From Amycolatopsis coloradensis (lineage in GTDB: Bacteria > Actinomycetota > Actinomycetes > Mycobacteriales > Pseudonocardiaceae): DNA of 64,000 nucleotides. The DNA lies in NCBI RefSeq assembly GCF_001953865.1, contig NZ_MQUQ01000012.1:310001-374000 (forward strand), written 5' to 3'. Of this stretch, positions 1-8,888 are shown one piece after another. Below the pieces are notes generated by a model that did not search any database, was not told the origin of the DNA, and saw only the letters and a program-made list of their open reading frames with translations. Within the stretch, counting starts at the first letter, position 1. Each line of letters begins with the position of its first letter. Position numbers and translations under genes: made by a program.

Positions 1-2
1 GG

Positions 3-353
3 CTCAACGTGCGTGACTGGCTGCACGTGGACGATCACTGCCGCGGTATCCAGTTCGTCGCCGACGGTGGCAGGCCGGGCGAGGTCTACAACATCGGCGG
101 TGGCACGGAACTGACCAATCGCGAGCTGACCGGGCTGCTGCTGAGCGCTGTCGACGCCGACTGGGAGAGTGTCGAGCCGGTCGAGGACCGTAAGGGGCAC
201 GATCGCCGGTATTCGGTCGACATCGGCAAGATCTCGCGGGAACTCGGCTACGCACCGCAGCGGTCCTTTGAGGACGGTCTGGCCGACACGGTCGCCTGGT
301 ACCGCGACAACCGGTCCTGGTGGGAGCCGCTGAAGAACCATGCGGGAGCGTGA
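3..353 (+). CDS. rmlB: dTDP-glucose 4,6-dehydratase, C-terminal part (5' truncated by window)
   Basis: This is the last ~116 codons of a short-chain dehydrogenase-type sugar-nucleotide dehydratase that makes dTDP-4-keto-6-deoxyglucose for dTDP-L-rhamnose. The reading frame is already open at base 3 and starts with the family signature NVRDWLHVDDHCRGI, so the internal GTG at 9 is not a start. A typical RmlB tail follows: YNIGG, then DRKGHDRRYSVD and a final W-Y-R-D-N segment. The catalytic YxxxK and the NAD-binding glycine motif lie upstream of the window. The gene overlaps the start of rmlD by 14 bases, which supports one rhamnose operon. Confidence 0.93.
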   Translation, partial: LNVRDWLHVDDHCRGIQFVADGGRPGEVYNIGGGTELTNRELTGLLLSAVDADWESVEPVEDRKGHDRRYSVDIGKISRELGYAPQRSFEDGLADTVAWYRDNRSWWEPLKNHAGA

Positions 354-1230
354 GAAGTTGCTGAATATTCTCGTGCCAGGTGGCTCCGGCCAACTGGGGC
401 AGGACATCGCCGCGCTGGCGCCGGCCGCCGCGACACCGTCGTCGGCGGAGCTGAACTTGCGTGACACCGGCCAGATCGTCGCCGCGGTGACCGAACTGGC
501 GGACCGGGCACGCGCGGCCGGGACGTCGCCGGTGGTGATCAACGCGGCGGCCTACACCGCGGTGGACGCGGCGGAAACCGATGAGGAGCGGGCGTTCGCG
601 GTGAACGCCGACGGTCCCCGGGTGCTCGCCGCGGCGTGCTCGTCGCGTGGTGTGCCGCTCATCCACGTGTCGACGGACTACGTTTTCGCGGGCGACGCGA
701 CTTCACCGTACGAGACCGGTGACCTGCTGGGCCCGCTCAACGCGTACGGCCGGACAAAGGCGGCGGGCGAGGACGCGGTTCTCGGCTCGGGGGCCCGTTC
801 CTGGATCGTGCGGACGTCCTGGGTGTACGGCAAGACCGGCTCGAACTTCGTTAAGACCATGGCGCGGCTGGAGAAGGAACGCGAAGAACTGTCCGTTGTG
901 GACGATCAGACCGGTTCGCCGACCTGGTCGCGTGATCTCGCCGCCGGACTGCTGGAACTGGCCGGGAAGGTCGCTTCCGGGCAGGGGCCGTCGCAGCGAG
1001 TGCTGCACTGTACGGGTGGTGGGTCGACGACGTGGTGCGGGTTCGCGCGGGCGATCTTCACGGAACTGGGCGCGGATCCGGCGCGGGTGAAGCCCTGTAC
1101 GACGTCGGAGTTTCCGCGTCCGGCGGTGCGCCCGGCATACGGGGTGCTGTCGAACGCCTTTTGGCGTGAGGCTGGCCTGACGCCGCTTCGGGACTGGTCC
1201 GAGGCGCTGAAGGCCTACTTCGCTTCCTGA
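340..1230 (+). CDS. rmlD: dTDP-4-dehydrorhamnose reductase
   Basis: This protein (296 aa) would catalyse the last step of dTDP-L-rhamnose synthesis, NADPH-dependent reduction of dTDP-4-keto-rhamnose. The N-terminal glycine motif GGSGQLG is at about residues 14-20, followed by VINAAAYTAVD and STDYVFAG. The catalytic pair Tyr136/Lys140 lies in YGRTK, and the sugar-nucleotide-binding C-terminal half contains SWVYG and the usual QTGSPTW variant DQTGSPTWSRDLA. The ATG at 340 overlaps the rmlB end. Rhamnose is presumably used by WbbL at 8.9 kb for the arabinogalactan linker and by the nearby glycosyltransferases. Length is normal for the family. Confidence 0.95.
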   Translation: MREREKLLNILVPGGSGQLGQDIAALAPAAATPSSAELNLRDTGQIVAAVTELADRARAAGTSPVVINAAAYTAVDAAETDEERAFAVNADGPRVLAAACSSRGVPLIHVSTDYVFAGDATSPYETGDLLGPLNAYGRTKAAGEDAVLGSGARSWIVRTSWVYGKTGSNFVKTMARLEKEREELSVVDDQTGSPTWSRDLAAGLLELAGKVASGQGPSQRVLHCTGGGSTTWCGFARAIFTELGADPARVKPCTTSEFPRPAVRPAYGVLSNAFWREAGLTPLRDWSEALKAYFAS

Positions 1231-1236
1231 CACTCC

Positions 1237-1300
1237 CGCGTTTCGTCCTCTAGTTGCGGTAGTTGCGCGTGCAAGTACCGCAACTAGAGGACGAAACGCG
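1237..1300. repeat. family-A palindromic repeat (TCCTCTAGTTGCGGT hairpin)
   Basis: A perfect 25-bp inverted repeat (arms 1237-1261 and 1276-1300) encloses a 14-base loop that can itself pair TTGC with GCAA. It lies exactly between the convergent stops of rmlD and the next glycosyltransferase, so it could end transcription in both directions. Related copies sharing TCCTCTAGTTGCGGT occur at 28721-28776 and 61048-61144. Confidence 0.9.
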
Positions 1301-1308
1301 AGGGGGGA

Positions 1309-2397
1309 TCAGTGCTGGGTGCTGGCCTGGCGGTAGGCGGCGACGGTGAGTTCGGCGCACGCGCGCCAGGTGAAGTTCGCGACGTGGGCGCGGCGCGCGG
1401 CCGAGGTGGCGACGGCGTGCGGGTCGCTGACGGCGATCCGCAGAGCCTCCACGAGACCGTCGACGTCCTCGTAGGGGACCAGGCTCGCGCAGTTCCCGGC
1501 CACCTCGCGCAGCGCCGGGATGTCCGTGCACACCACGGGCACGTCAGACGCCATCGCTTCCAGCACCGGGAGCCCGAAGCCCTCGTCTCGCGACGGCAGC
1601 ACCAGCGCGCTCGCCCCGGCGACGACCCTTCGGAGGTTCACGTCCGACAGGTAGCCGACATGTCGCGAACGTGAGCCCACCGAGAACGAGCCGGGGCCGA
1701 CGAACACCAGTTCCGGCAGATCCGGTGCGGCCTCGTGCGCCTGCTGGAGCCAGTGCAGGCCCTTGCGGGGCCCGGGGGCGCCGGCGAAGAGCAGATACTT
1801 GTCCGGAAGGCCGAGTTCCTCGCGGCGTTCCTGGTCCGGCGGGCGCGCGGTGAACCAGGCCGGGTTGACGCCGAGCGGGGTGACCACGATCTTGCGGCGG
1901 TCGACGTCGAGCCGTTCGGCGATCTGATCGGCGACGGCGTTGGTGGGAGTGCAGATCACGTCGGAGAGCCGGGCGCCCCGGCGGACCAGTCGCGGGAGTT
2001 CGTGATCGCTCGGCGCGAGTTCCCCGGGAGCGTCCAAAAAGGCCAGATCGTGGATCGTCACCACCCCGGCCGCGCGGAACCGGCCGGGCAGGACGAAGTT
2101 GGTGCCGTGCACGACGTCCGTCGGGCCCGCGAACAGTTCCACCGGCGGCAGCTGGGAACGCAGCCACGCTTTGCGCAGCAACCGCGCCGCCACGGGCATG
2201 CCGCGGGCCTGGACGCCGTGCGGCAGCACCTTCCGCAGGCGCCGCCAGCCGCGCAACGTGAACGCGACCGCACGAGTGTCCACTTCGGACATGGACGCGA
2301 GTTCTTCGGACAGCGCGACCGTGTACCGGCCGATACCCGTCCTGGCACCGAGAAGCGGGGTCCCGTCGAGCAGGACGCGCAAGGGGCGGTCAGCCAC
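1309..2397 (-). CDS. GT4-type glycosyltransferase
   Basis: This 362-aa protein is a GT-B fold, family 4 retaining glycosyltransferase that would transfer a sugar from an activated donor to an envelope glycan; donor and acceptor cannot be read. The N-terminus has RVLLDGTPL and GIGRYTVAL, the middle has PGPRKG, and near residue 270 is the donor-site motif DEGFGLPVLEAM. I chose GTG at 2397 because it precedes the family N-terminus directly and overlaps the upstream stop by 8 bases (GTGGCTGA), indicating translational coupling. The longer upstream extension in this frame is arginine/serine-rich shadow sequence. It is the last of three co-directional glycosyltransferase genes. Confidence 0.9.
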   Translation of the reverse strand: MADRPLRVLLDGTPLLGARTGIGRYTVALSEELASMSEVDTRAVAFTLRGWRRLRKVLPHGVQARGMPVAARLLRKAWLRSQLPPVELFAGPTDVVHGTNFVLPGRFRAAGVVTIHDLAFLDAPGELAPSDHELPRLVRRGARLSDVICTPTNAVADQIAERLDVDRRKIVVTPLGVNPAWFTARPPDQERREELGLPDKYLLFAGAPGPRKGLHWLQQAHEAAPDLPELVFVGPGSFSVGSRSRHVGYLSDVNLRRVVAGASALVLPSRDEGFGLPVLEAMASDVPVVCTDIPALREVAGNCASLVPYEDVDGLVEALRIAVSDPHAVATSAARRAHVANFTWRACAELTVAAYRQASTQH

Positions 2398-4903
2398 GGC
2401 CGAGCCTCTGCTTGGCGACCTTGACCACCCGGCCGCCGACGCGCCGCACGAGTTCCTTCGGTCCGCCATCGGCGAGGTATTCGCGGATCAGGTCGACGTC
2501 GCGACGCAGCATTTCCTTGCCCCGCACCGGTTCGGTGAGCACGAGGTCGGCGGAGCCGGGTAGTCTGTCGGCCGCCGGACGCGGGTTCCGGCAGAATTCC
2601 ACCAGTGGTTTCAGCGCTTCCGGCCAGGTGTAACGCCGGGCGACCGCGGCCATCCGTTCGACGCAGCCCGCCGCGAACTCCTCGTCGTACAACGCCTTTT
2701 CCAGCGCGTCGGCCAGCGCGTCCACGTCCTCGGCCGGGACGACGACGCCGAGCCGTTCCTCACGGACCAGGTCGGCGAACGAGTCGCCGTCGGTGGTGAC
2801 GATCGGGAGCCCGGCCCACAGATAGTCCAGCACCCGGGTGCGGAACGCGAACGTCGTCTCGACATGCTCGTAGTGCGTCGTGACGCCGCAATTCGCGTCC
2901 AGCAGCCAGTTCTGGCGCTCCTCGTACGGCACCCAGTGCTGGTTGAAGAACACGTGCTTGCCGGTGAGGCCGAGCGTGTCGGACAGCAGCATCGTGCGCG
3001 CGCCGATGTCCATCTCGGTGACCTCGGGGTTGGGATGCTTCATCCCGAGGAACACCAGGCGGACGTCGCCGCGGCGCCGCCGCAGCCGCTCGATCGCGCG
3101 GACCAGGGTGAGCGGGTCGAACCAGCTGTAGACCCCGCCCGCCCACAGCACGACGTGATCGGTCTCGCCAATACCGTCCAAAGTGGACCGGAGGCCGGGG
3201 CCGGTGCGAACCGGCGCGTGAGGGGGCAGGCCGAACGGGACGATCGAGAGCAGCGACTGGGTGGTCGGGTCGGCGTCGTAGAGCCGCGGCGAGAGCCTGC
3301 CCATCGCGGCGAGGTGCCCGAGCCAGAAGTGGCGCTGACGTTCCGACGCGCACAGGAAGAAATCGCCGCGTTCCAGTTGCGCGTCGAGGACCTTGGTGAC
3401 GCCGATGAGGTCGAGGGCGCGTTTGTCGTCGGGGACACCCTTGCCCTGTTCGAGCAGTTCCAGGTGCATCGGGTCGTACAGGTCCGCGACCACGATCTTG
3501 TGCGCGTACTGCTTCTTGAGCGAGGGCGCGAGTTCCAGCACGTGGCCTTGCAGGACGATGATGTCGGCCCACGCGATCGGGGCTTCCAGTTCGCGCCGGG
3601 TCGCCGCGCTGACCTGGAACGGCGCGGACGGCGGGTCGGCGAGAGGGTTGACCGTCACCAGGTGGACGTCGTGTTCGGCGGCCAGGGTCGCGGACATGTT
3701 CCACGCGCGGATCGCCGGGCCCGCCATCCGCTCGGTGATCGCGTCGCCGGTGATCACCAGTACCTTGCGGCGCTGCCCGAAGAGCGCGTCGATACCGAAG
3801 GTCTCGACCAGGATGTCGTGCGCCGCGAGATAACGCGGCAGCGGGTACGCGGGCTCCAACGCCTTGCGCAGCAAGGGAAGGAGGTCGGCGTCGGTACGGA
3901 CGCGGGCAGCCTGCTCGATGGCGCGGGACTCGGCGAGCGACGGCAGCAGCTCGACGAACTGATCGATCGCGAGTACGCCTGCCAACGTCGTCCGCGGTAC
4001 CTCGACCGGACCGGTTTCGGCCGGGCCGACACCCTTGGCGAGGTCGAACCGAGTGGCGTCGAGATCGCCGCGCGCGGTCGCCCGGCGGACGGCCAGCGCC
4101 AGCGCGGCCGGCAGCGCGCGTGACAGTGTCTCGTCGGAGAGGTTCTTGTACAGCGCGGCCAAAGCGTTGCGCTCCAGCAAGAACGTCTCGCGGCCGGAGT
4201 CCGGAGCGTCCACTGTGGACATCGTGGCATGGTGCTTGTGGTAGGTCAGCGATTCCGGCACGTACCGGACGCGCCAGCCGCGCAGGTTCAGCCGCCAGCC
4301 GAGATCGACGTCCTCGTAGAACATGAAGAACCGCTCGTCGAACCCGCCGAGTTCGGCGAACACCCCGGCGCGGACGAACATCGCCGAACCGGTCGCGAAC
4401 AGGACGTCCTTGGCGATCTCGTGCTCGGCGGCCGGGACGTCGGCCAGCGGGCTGCCCGCGTGCCGCTTGTAGCCCATGCCGAACCAGGTCAGGCCCGCGT
4501 CGACGAAGTCGGTGCCGGTGCCGTCCCAGTCGAGGACCTTGCTGGCCACCGCGGCGACCGTCGGCCGCGCGCGGAGTTCGGCGACGGCGGCGCCTGCCCA
4601 GCCGGGCGCCGGGCGGGCGTCGTTGTTGAGGAAGGCGAGGACGGTGCCGGTGGCGTGCTTCGCGCCGAGGTTGCAGCCGCCCGCGAAGCCGGTGTTCACC
4701 GGGGACTCGACGAGCTTGACGCCCGGGGCCGCGGCCTTGATCTCGGCCACGTCGGTGCCGCCGGAGGCGTTGTCGACGCAGATGACCTCGAGGTTCGGGT
4801 AATCGTGTTCAGCCAGTGCGCGCAGGCAGGTGACGGTGTCGGCGGCCCCGCGAAAGTTCACCACGATCACCGAGACGACCGGTTGCGTTTCCCCCTGCGC
4901 CAA
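2390..4903 (-). CDS. bifunctional GT2-GT4 glycosyltransferase fusion
   Basis: This ~837-aa protein fuses two glycosyltransferases. Residues about 8-240 are a GT2 (GT-A) domain with VSVIVVNFRG, the DNASGG segment, FLNNDARP and EDVDLGWRLNLRGW, as in rhamnosyltransferases. About 390-800 is a GT4 (GT-B) domain with LVITGDAITERMAGPAIR, VLWAGGVYSWFDPLTLVRAI and GLPIVTTDGDSFADLV. The two could add consecutive sugars to one acceptor. Start choice: a TTG at 4903 has AGGGAG seven bases upstream; a GTG at 4951 would overlap the previous stop but has a weaker ribosome site. It shares an 8-base overlap with the downstream GT4 gene. Confidence 0.88.
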   Translation of the reverse strand: MAQGETQPVVSVIVVNFRGAADTVTCLRALAEHDYPNLEVICVDNASGGTDVAEIKAAAPGVKLVESPVNTGFAGGCNLGAKHATGTVLAFLNNDARPAPGWAGAAVAELRARPTVAAVASKVLDWDGTGTDFVDAGLTWFGMGYKRHAGSPLADVPAAEHEIAKDVLFATGSAMFVRAGVFAELGGFDERFFMFYEDVDLGWRLNLRGWRVRYVPESLTYHKHHATMSTVDAPDSGRETFLLERNALAALYKNLSDETLSRALPAALALAVRRATARGDLDATRFDLAKGVGPAETGPVEVPRTTLAGVLAIDQFVELLPSLAESRAIEQAARVRTDADLLPLLRKALEPAYPLPRYLAAHDILVETFGIDALFGQRRKVLVITGDAITERMAGPAIRAWNMSATLAAEHDVHLVTVNPLADPPSAPFQVSAATRRELEAPIAWADIIVLQGHVLELAPSLKKQYAHKIVVADLYDPMHLELLEQGKGVPDDKRALDLIGVTKVLDAQLERGDFFLCASERQRHFWLGHLAAMGRLSPRLYDADPTTQSLLSIVPFGLPPHAPVRTGPGLRSTLDGIGETDHVVLWAGGVYSWFDPLTLVRAIERLRRRRGDVRLVFLGMKHPNPEVTEMDIGARTMLLSDTLGLTGKHVFFNQHWVPYEERQNWLLDANCGVTTHYEHVETTFAFRTRVLDYLWAGLPIVTTDGDSFADLVREERLGVVVPAEDVDALADALEKALYDEEFAAGCVERMAAVARRYTWPEALKPLVEFCRNPRPAADRLPGSADLVLTEPVRGKEMLRRDVDLIREYLADGGPKELVRRVGGRVVKVAKQRLGRG

Positions 4904-4935
4904 AGCCGTACTCCCTGCTCTCGATTGGGGCAAGC

Positions 4936-5859
4936 TTAATTGCCTGCCCACGCGTCCCAGACCGCGCCTCGGCCGAGTGCCGCGCGCCGCCCGATGGCCC
5001 GCCGCTCGAGCAGCGTGCGCGGCAGGCGGGCGGCGACCTCACCCAGCACCCGGTACCGCAGGTTCGGACGAAAGTTCGGCGCCTCCGGTTTCCCTCGAAG
5101 GGATAGGACGAGCGTGAGCGCGGCGAACTTCAGCAGTTGGCGGAGCGCGACCGCGCGCGGAGCACACCGGAGGAGGGTCAGCAGGCGGTTGCGTTCATTC
5201 CACCGGTGGAACTGGACCGAACCGGGCCGAGTGCTCGCGCCATGCCGGTGGGTGACCTCGGCGTCGGCGCTGACGACGTCCCAGCCCGCGAGGCGCAGGC
5301 GCCACGCGGTGTCGGTGTCCTCGTAGTAGCAGAAATAGGAGGCAGGGACGCCGCCGACGGAGCGGAGCGCCTCGACGTTCAGCACGGCCGCGCCCCCGCA
5401 GAAGCCGAAGACCTCGCCGGTGGGTTCCGGCAGGTCGGCGCCGTGGCCGTCGGCGGTCAGGCGGACGCCGGTGGACTGGACGGTCCCGTCGGCCAGCGTC
5501 AGCCGGGCGCTCACGGCCGCGGCGAGCGGGGCTTTCGCGAGGGTGTCTTCGCAGTTCGCGAGCCATTCCGCGGCGGGCGCGGCGTCGTCGTTCAGCCATG
5601 CCATCAATGGAGTGTCCACTTTGTTCAGTGCGGCGGCCATGGCACCCGCGTAACCGGTGTTGCGTCGCAGCCGGAGCACCTCGGGCTTCGACGGGTGAGC
5701 GGCGAGGAGCGCGGCCGTTCCGTCGTCGGAGGCGTTGTCGACGACCAGGGTGCGGTGCGGACGGGACTGCGCGGCGAGGGCGTCGAGGCAGGCGGTGACG
5801 TGCGCGGCGCCGCGCCAGGTGACCACGACGACGGTGGTGCTGGGCTCGGCGGCGGTCAT
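4936..5859 (-). CDS. GT2 family glycosyltransferase
   Basis: This 307-aa GT-A fold protein has TTVVVVTWRGAAHV, the DNASDDGT nucleotide-binding segment, AWLNDDA as the metal-binding region and YYEDTDTAWRLRLAGW, the usual C-terminal signature of rhamnosyltransferase-like GT2 enzymes. The ATG at 5859 precedes the conserved core; an in-frame ATG at 5880 would overlap the divergent gene. It is first in the minus-strand glycosyltransferase block and its start lies only 19 bases from the start of the divergent gene at 5879, so both promoters must overlap. Specific sugar and acceptor are unknown. Confidence 0.9.
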   Translation of the reverse strand: MTAAEPSTTVVVVTWRGAAHVTACLDALAAQSRPHRTLVVDNASDDGTAALLAAHPSKPEVLRLRRNTGYAGAMAAALNKVDTPLMAWLNDDAAPAAEWLANCEDTLAKAPLAAAVSARLTLADGTVQSTGVRLTADGHGADLPEPTGEVFGFCGGAAVLNVEALRSVGGVPASYFCYYEDTDTAWRLRLAGWDVVSADAEVTHRHGASTRPGSVQFHRWNERNRLLTLLRCAPRAVALRQLLKFAALTLVLSLRGKPEAPNFRPNLRYRVLGEVAARLPRTLLERRAIGRRAALGRGAVWDAWAGN

Positions 5860-5878
5860 GCCAGAGAGAATAGAGACC

Positions 5879-6937
5879 ATGCCCGAACTGGTCGTGCTCG
5901 CCGAGCAGCTGCTGGCGCCCGTCCCCGGCGGGACCGGCCGCTATACCGGCGAGCTGCTGCGGGCGCTCGCCGAGACCGCGCCGCCGGGCTGGACGGTGTC
6001 GAGCGTGGTCGCGCGGCATCCCGACGTCGACGCCGCGTTCGTCGAGGGGGTCGAAGGGCCGCGCGTGCTGCCGATCCCGCCCCGGGCGCTGATCGCGGCC
6101 TGGCAGCTGGGCCTGCCGTGGTGGCCGGGCGGCGACGCGGTGCACGCGCCGACACCCCTCGCGCCCGCCCGGGTGCCGAAGGGGCGGACGCTGTCGGTCG
6201 CGGTGCACGACACCGTGCCGTGGACGCATCCCGAGACGCTGACGCCGCGCGGAGTCTCGTGGCACAAGGCGGTGATCGCGCGCGCCGCGTCGCGGGCGAC
6301 CGCGCTGACCGTGCCGACACGAGCGATCGCGGACGAACTCGCGGGGCTGGTGCCGGTCTCCGTGCCGCTTCGCGTGATTCCACACGGGGTTCGGCCGCAT
6401 ACCGAGTTCGCCGAGGTCGCGCTGCCCGGGCGTTACGTGCTGGCGATCGGGACGATCGAGCCACGCAAGGGCGTCGACGTGCTGATCGACGCCGCCGGCC
6501 GGATCGGGGTGCCGCTGGTCCTGGCCGGGCAACCGGGCTGGGGCGGAATCGATCCGGGTGCGCTGGCGCGTGAGCACGGCGCGGACGTCCGGCTGCTGGG
6601 GAAGGTGAGCGACGCGGAACTGGCGTTCGCGTTGCGGGGCGCGTCCGTGCTGGCGATGCCGAGCCGGGCGGAGGGGTTCGGGCTGCCGCTGATCGAGGCG
6701 ATGGCGGCGGGGGTGCCGGTGGTGCACTCGGCCGTCCCGGCTCTGGTCGAGGTCGCCGGGGGAGCGGGCGTCGTCGTACCGGTGGGTGACGCGCAAGCGC
6801 TTGCCGCCGCCCTGCGTGACGTACTGGACCATTCGGAGCAAGCGGCAGCGCTGCGTGACAGCGGTTTCAGCCGTTCGAGTGACTTCACCTGGCAGCGTGC
6901 CGCTTCCGCTGTTTGGGCCCTTCACCTGCGTCGTTAG
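5879..6937 (+). CDS. GT4-type glycosyltransferase
   Basis: This 352-aa GT-B glycosyltransferase has the N-terminal GGTGRYTGELL loop, VAVHDTVPWTHPE, GTIEPRKGVDVLIDA at the start of the donor domain and SRAEGFGLPLIEAM as the donor-binding motif. Start ATG 5879 gives MPELVVLAEQLL; upstream codons in this frame are shadow of the divergent gene. Together with the next gene it forms the plus-strand half of the glycan locus. It resembles mannosyl/rhamnosyl transferases of exopolysaccharide clusters, but the sugar is not predictable from sequence alone. Confidence 0.9.
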   Translation: MPELVVLAEQLLAPVPGGTGRYTGELLRALAETAPPGWTVSSVVARHPDVDAAFVEGVEGPRVLPIPPRALIAAWQLGLPWWPGGDAVHAPTPLAPARVPKGRTLSVAVHDTVPWTHPETLTPRGVSWHKAVIARAASRATALTVPTRAIADELAGLVPVSVPLRVIPHGVRPHTEFAEVALPGRYVLAIGTIEPRKGVDVLIDAAGRIGVPLVLAGQPGWGGIDPGALAREHGADVRLLGKVSDAELAFALRGASVLAMPSRAEGFGLPLIEAMAAGVPVVHSAVPALVEVAGGAGVVVPVGDAQALAAALRDVLDHSEQAAALRDSGFSRSSDFTWQRAASAVWALHLRR

Positions 6938-7010
6938 GTCGCCTGGCAAGAGTCGCCGGAGTTCTTCCTTGCCTGGAGAGAATCTGCCGGTTCCCCACCA
7001 CCGGGGCGGG

Positions 7011-8186
7011 ATGCCGTCGTACTCTGCGAGGGTGACCGATGACCCTCGCGTGCTGATCGACGCGACAGCCGTCCCGGCGGACAGGGGTGGCGTCGGTCGC
7101 TACGTGGATTCGCTGGTCGCGGCACTGGACGCGGACGGCGCGCGGATCACCGTCGTCTGTCAGCCGCGGGACGCGGTGTTGTACGACCGCCTGGCGCCGG
7201 ATGCGCGGATCGTGCCCACCTCGCCGTCGACTTCGACCCGGACCGCGCGGCTGACCTGGGAGCAGGCGACGCTGCCCCGGCTGGTCCGCCGGCTCGCCGC
7301 CGACGTCGTCCACTCGCCGCACTACACGATGCCGCTGGCCAGCCCGGCCGCATCGGTGGTGACGCTGCACGACGCGACCTTCTTCACCGATGCGATCCTG
7401 CACTCTTCGGTGAAGGCGCGCTTCTTCCGCGCCTGGACCGCGACGGCGCTTCGCCGCGCGACGCTGTGTGTCGTGCCGAGCATCGCGACGGCGGCTGAGC
7501 TGGGGCGCGTCGGCCAGGCGCGGACGGCCGAGCTGGAGATCATCCACCACGGCGTCGAACCGGATCGGTTCCATCCGCCGTCGCCCGCCGAGATCGAGGC
7601 CGCGCGAAAGGCCGTCGGACTCGGGAAGACGCCGTACGTCGCCTTCCTCGGCGCGCTGGAACCGCGTAAGAACGTGCCCGCGCTGATCCGCGGCTTCGCA
7701 CACGCCGTGATCGGCAGGCCGAACCCGCCCGCGCTGGTGCTGGCCGGTCAGCCGGGCTGGGATTCGCAGGTCGAGCGCGCGCTGGACGCCGTGCCGCACC
7801 GGCTGCGGGTGATCCGCGCCGGCTATCTGCCGTTCGACACGCTCGCCGGTTTCCTCGGTGGCTCCGAACTGGTCGCCTACCCGAGCCTCGGCGAGGGGTT
7901 CGGGCTGCCGGTGCTGGAGGCGATGGCATGCGGCGCGAGCGTGCTCACGACACGACGGCTCTCGCTGCCGGAGGTCGGCGGGGACGCGGTCGCCTATTGC
8001 GGTGTCGGCGCCGGGGACGTCGCCGCGGCCATCTCGGAACTGCTCGACGACCCGTCGCGGCGGGCGGAGCTGGCCGAAGCCGCGCAGCGGCGGGCGAAGG
8101 AGTTCTCGTGGGCGACGACAGCGGAGCGTCATCGGGAGGCTTACGCGAAGGCTTGGCACCGGCATGCGCAGCGGCGGGCGGGCTGA
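7011..8186 (+). CDS. GT4-type glycosyltransferase
   Basis: This ~391-aa GT-B glycosyltransferase resembles its left neighbour: RVLIDATAVP, GGVGRYVDSLV, HSPHYTMPL, LGALEPRKNVPALI and SLGEGFGLPVLEAM. ATG 7011 has a GGGGCGGG tract just upstream; GTG 7032, giving VTDDPRVLIDAT, is a good alternative and closer to the family N-terminus. The two plus-strand GT4 genes look like divergent paralogues. The C-terminus ends where a degenerate family-B repeat begins at 8187. Confidence 0.88.
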   Translation: MPSYSARVTDDPRVLIDATAVPADRGGVGRYVDSLVAALDADGARITVVCQPRDAVLYDRLAPDARIVPTSPSTSTRTARLTWEQATLPRLVRRLAADVVHSPHYTMPLASPAASVVTLHDATFFTDAILHSSVKARFFRAWTATALRRATLCVVPSIATAAELGRVGQARTAELEIIHHGVEPDRFHPPSPAEIEAARKAVGLGKTPYVAFLGALEPRKNVPALIRGFAHAVIGRPNPPALVLAGQPGWDSQVERALDAVPHRLRVIRAGYLPFDTLAGFLGGSELVAYPSLGEGFGLPVLEAMACGASVLTTRRLSLPEVGGDAVAYCGVGAGDVAAAISELLDDPSRRAELAEAAQRRAKEFSWATTAERHREAYAKAWHRHAQRRAG

Positions 8187-8340
8187 AGGGGACTTTGCTC
8201 TCGTCAGATGCAGGGAAGGCGCCCCTTCGCCGTGTCGGACGCGGGTATGGGCCCCTCAGCTCTCACCGGTCCCTCTGACGAGCAGTTGGCCAGGATTGGG
8301 GTATAGTTCGCTGTGCGAGGTCCCCGTGGGGCCGAGTATG
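8187..8340. other. gene-free stretch with degenerate family-B repeat
   Basis: No coding sequence is supported here. Bases 8187-8204 (GGGGACTTTGCTCTCG) look like a decayed copy of the AGCAAGGGACCTTTGCT repeat seen elsewhere in the window, and 8209-8226 holds a short GGGAAGG/CCCCTTC inverted repeat. The whole gap from 8187 to 8888 holds this, a hairpin and a gene remnant. Confidence 0.5.
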
Positions 8341-8380
8341 AAAGCTCGTGACGCGTCCGGACGGTCGTCTCACGGGCTTT
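8341..8380. terminator. candidate hairpin terminator
   Basis: An 11-bp stem, AAAGCTCGTGA (8341-8351) with TCACGGGCTTT (8370-8380), has one G-T wobble and a run TTTTCGC at its right end. It lies between the plus-strand glycosyltransferase and the remnant gene and could stop transcription from the left. Confidence 0.5.
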
Positions 8381-8385
8381 TCGCT

Positions 8386-8813
8386 TTCTCCAGGTCGATG
8401 ACCGCTTGCGGCGCCAATTTCCGCCCGCGCCGAAACACCAGCCGCCCGCGTCGGAAATCCACACCAAGGCGCGCTGCAAGGTCCTGCGGTCGTGGACATC
8501 GCGATGGTCTCTGGAGCCGAGGACGAGCCGGCGAGCGTTCTTGGCGAGCAGATCGCCGACGGCGGCCTCGAGACATCTCTGTCTGGCGTTTACTTCCGTC
8601 TTGCGGGTGCATGACCCCACGTTCGAGAGTGGTGATCCGGCTGATCAGTTGTCTGCGGCGCGGTTCCTTCTCCTTCTTGAAATGCAGCTCCCGTGCGCCG
8701 GGCAGAAGTAGGGCATTCAGCTCTCGCGCACTGACTCGTCGGTGAAGGCGTGCACGGGCATCAATCCATTCTTCCCGATCTTGATCGCGGAGTGTGTTCG
8801 AGCGAATACGCAT
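8386..8813 (-). pseudogene. frameshifted remnant of an uncharacterised actinobacterial protein
   Basis: Two minus-strand frames join into one protein-like sequence. Codons from ATG 8813 read MRIRSNTLRDQ, then ALLLPGARELHFKKEKEPRRRQ and TTLERG. Near 8615 the sense moves to another frame with ARQRCLEAAVGDLL, RRLVLGSRDHRDVHDRRT and WISDAGGWCFGAGGNWRRK. The order (LLLPG-HF-EPRRR, then RLVLESR-DxxDRRT, then W-CxGAGGDWRR) matches, from memory, an unnamed family of ~200-aa actinobacterial proteins, possibly nuclease-like. The N-terminus is short, one frame change is needed, and residues seem missing between DRRT and WISDA. It is probably dead; function unknown. Confidence 0.5.
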
Positions 8814-8888
8814 AGTTGCTTCGGAGCAAATTGTGCTGGACGGGGTGGGGGCCGGAGTCGCGTTCGGTGACGGGTGGACAATGGCCGC

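Noticed and set aside
8204-8620. 138-codon minus frame taken as a complete gene
   Set aside because: Its N-terminus joins a better sequence in another frame and its C-terminus runs into repeat sequence; called a remnant instead.
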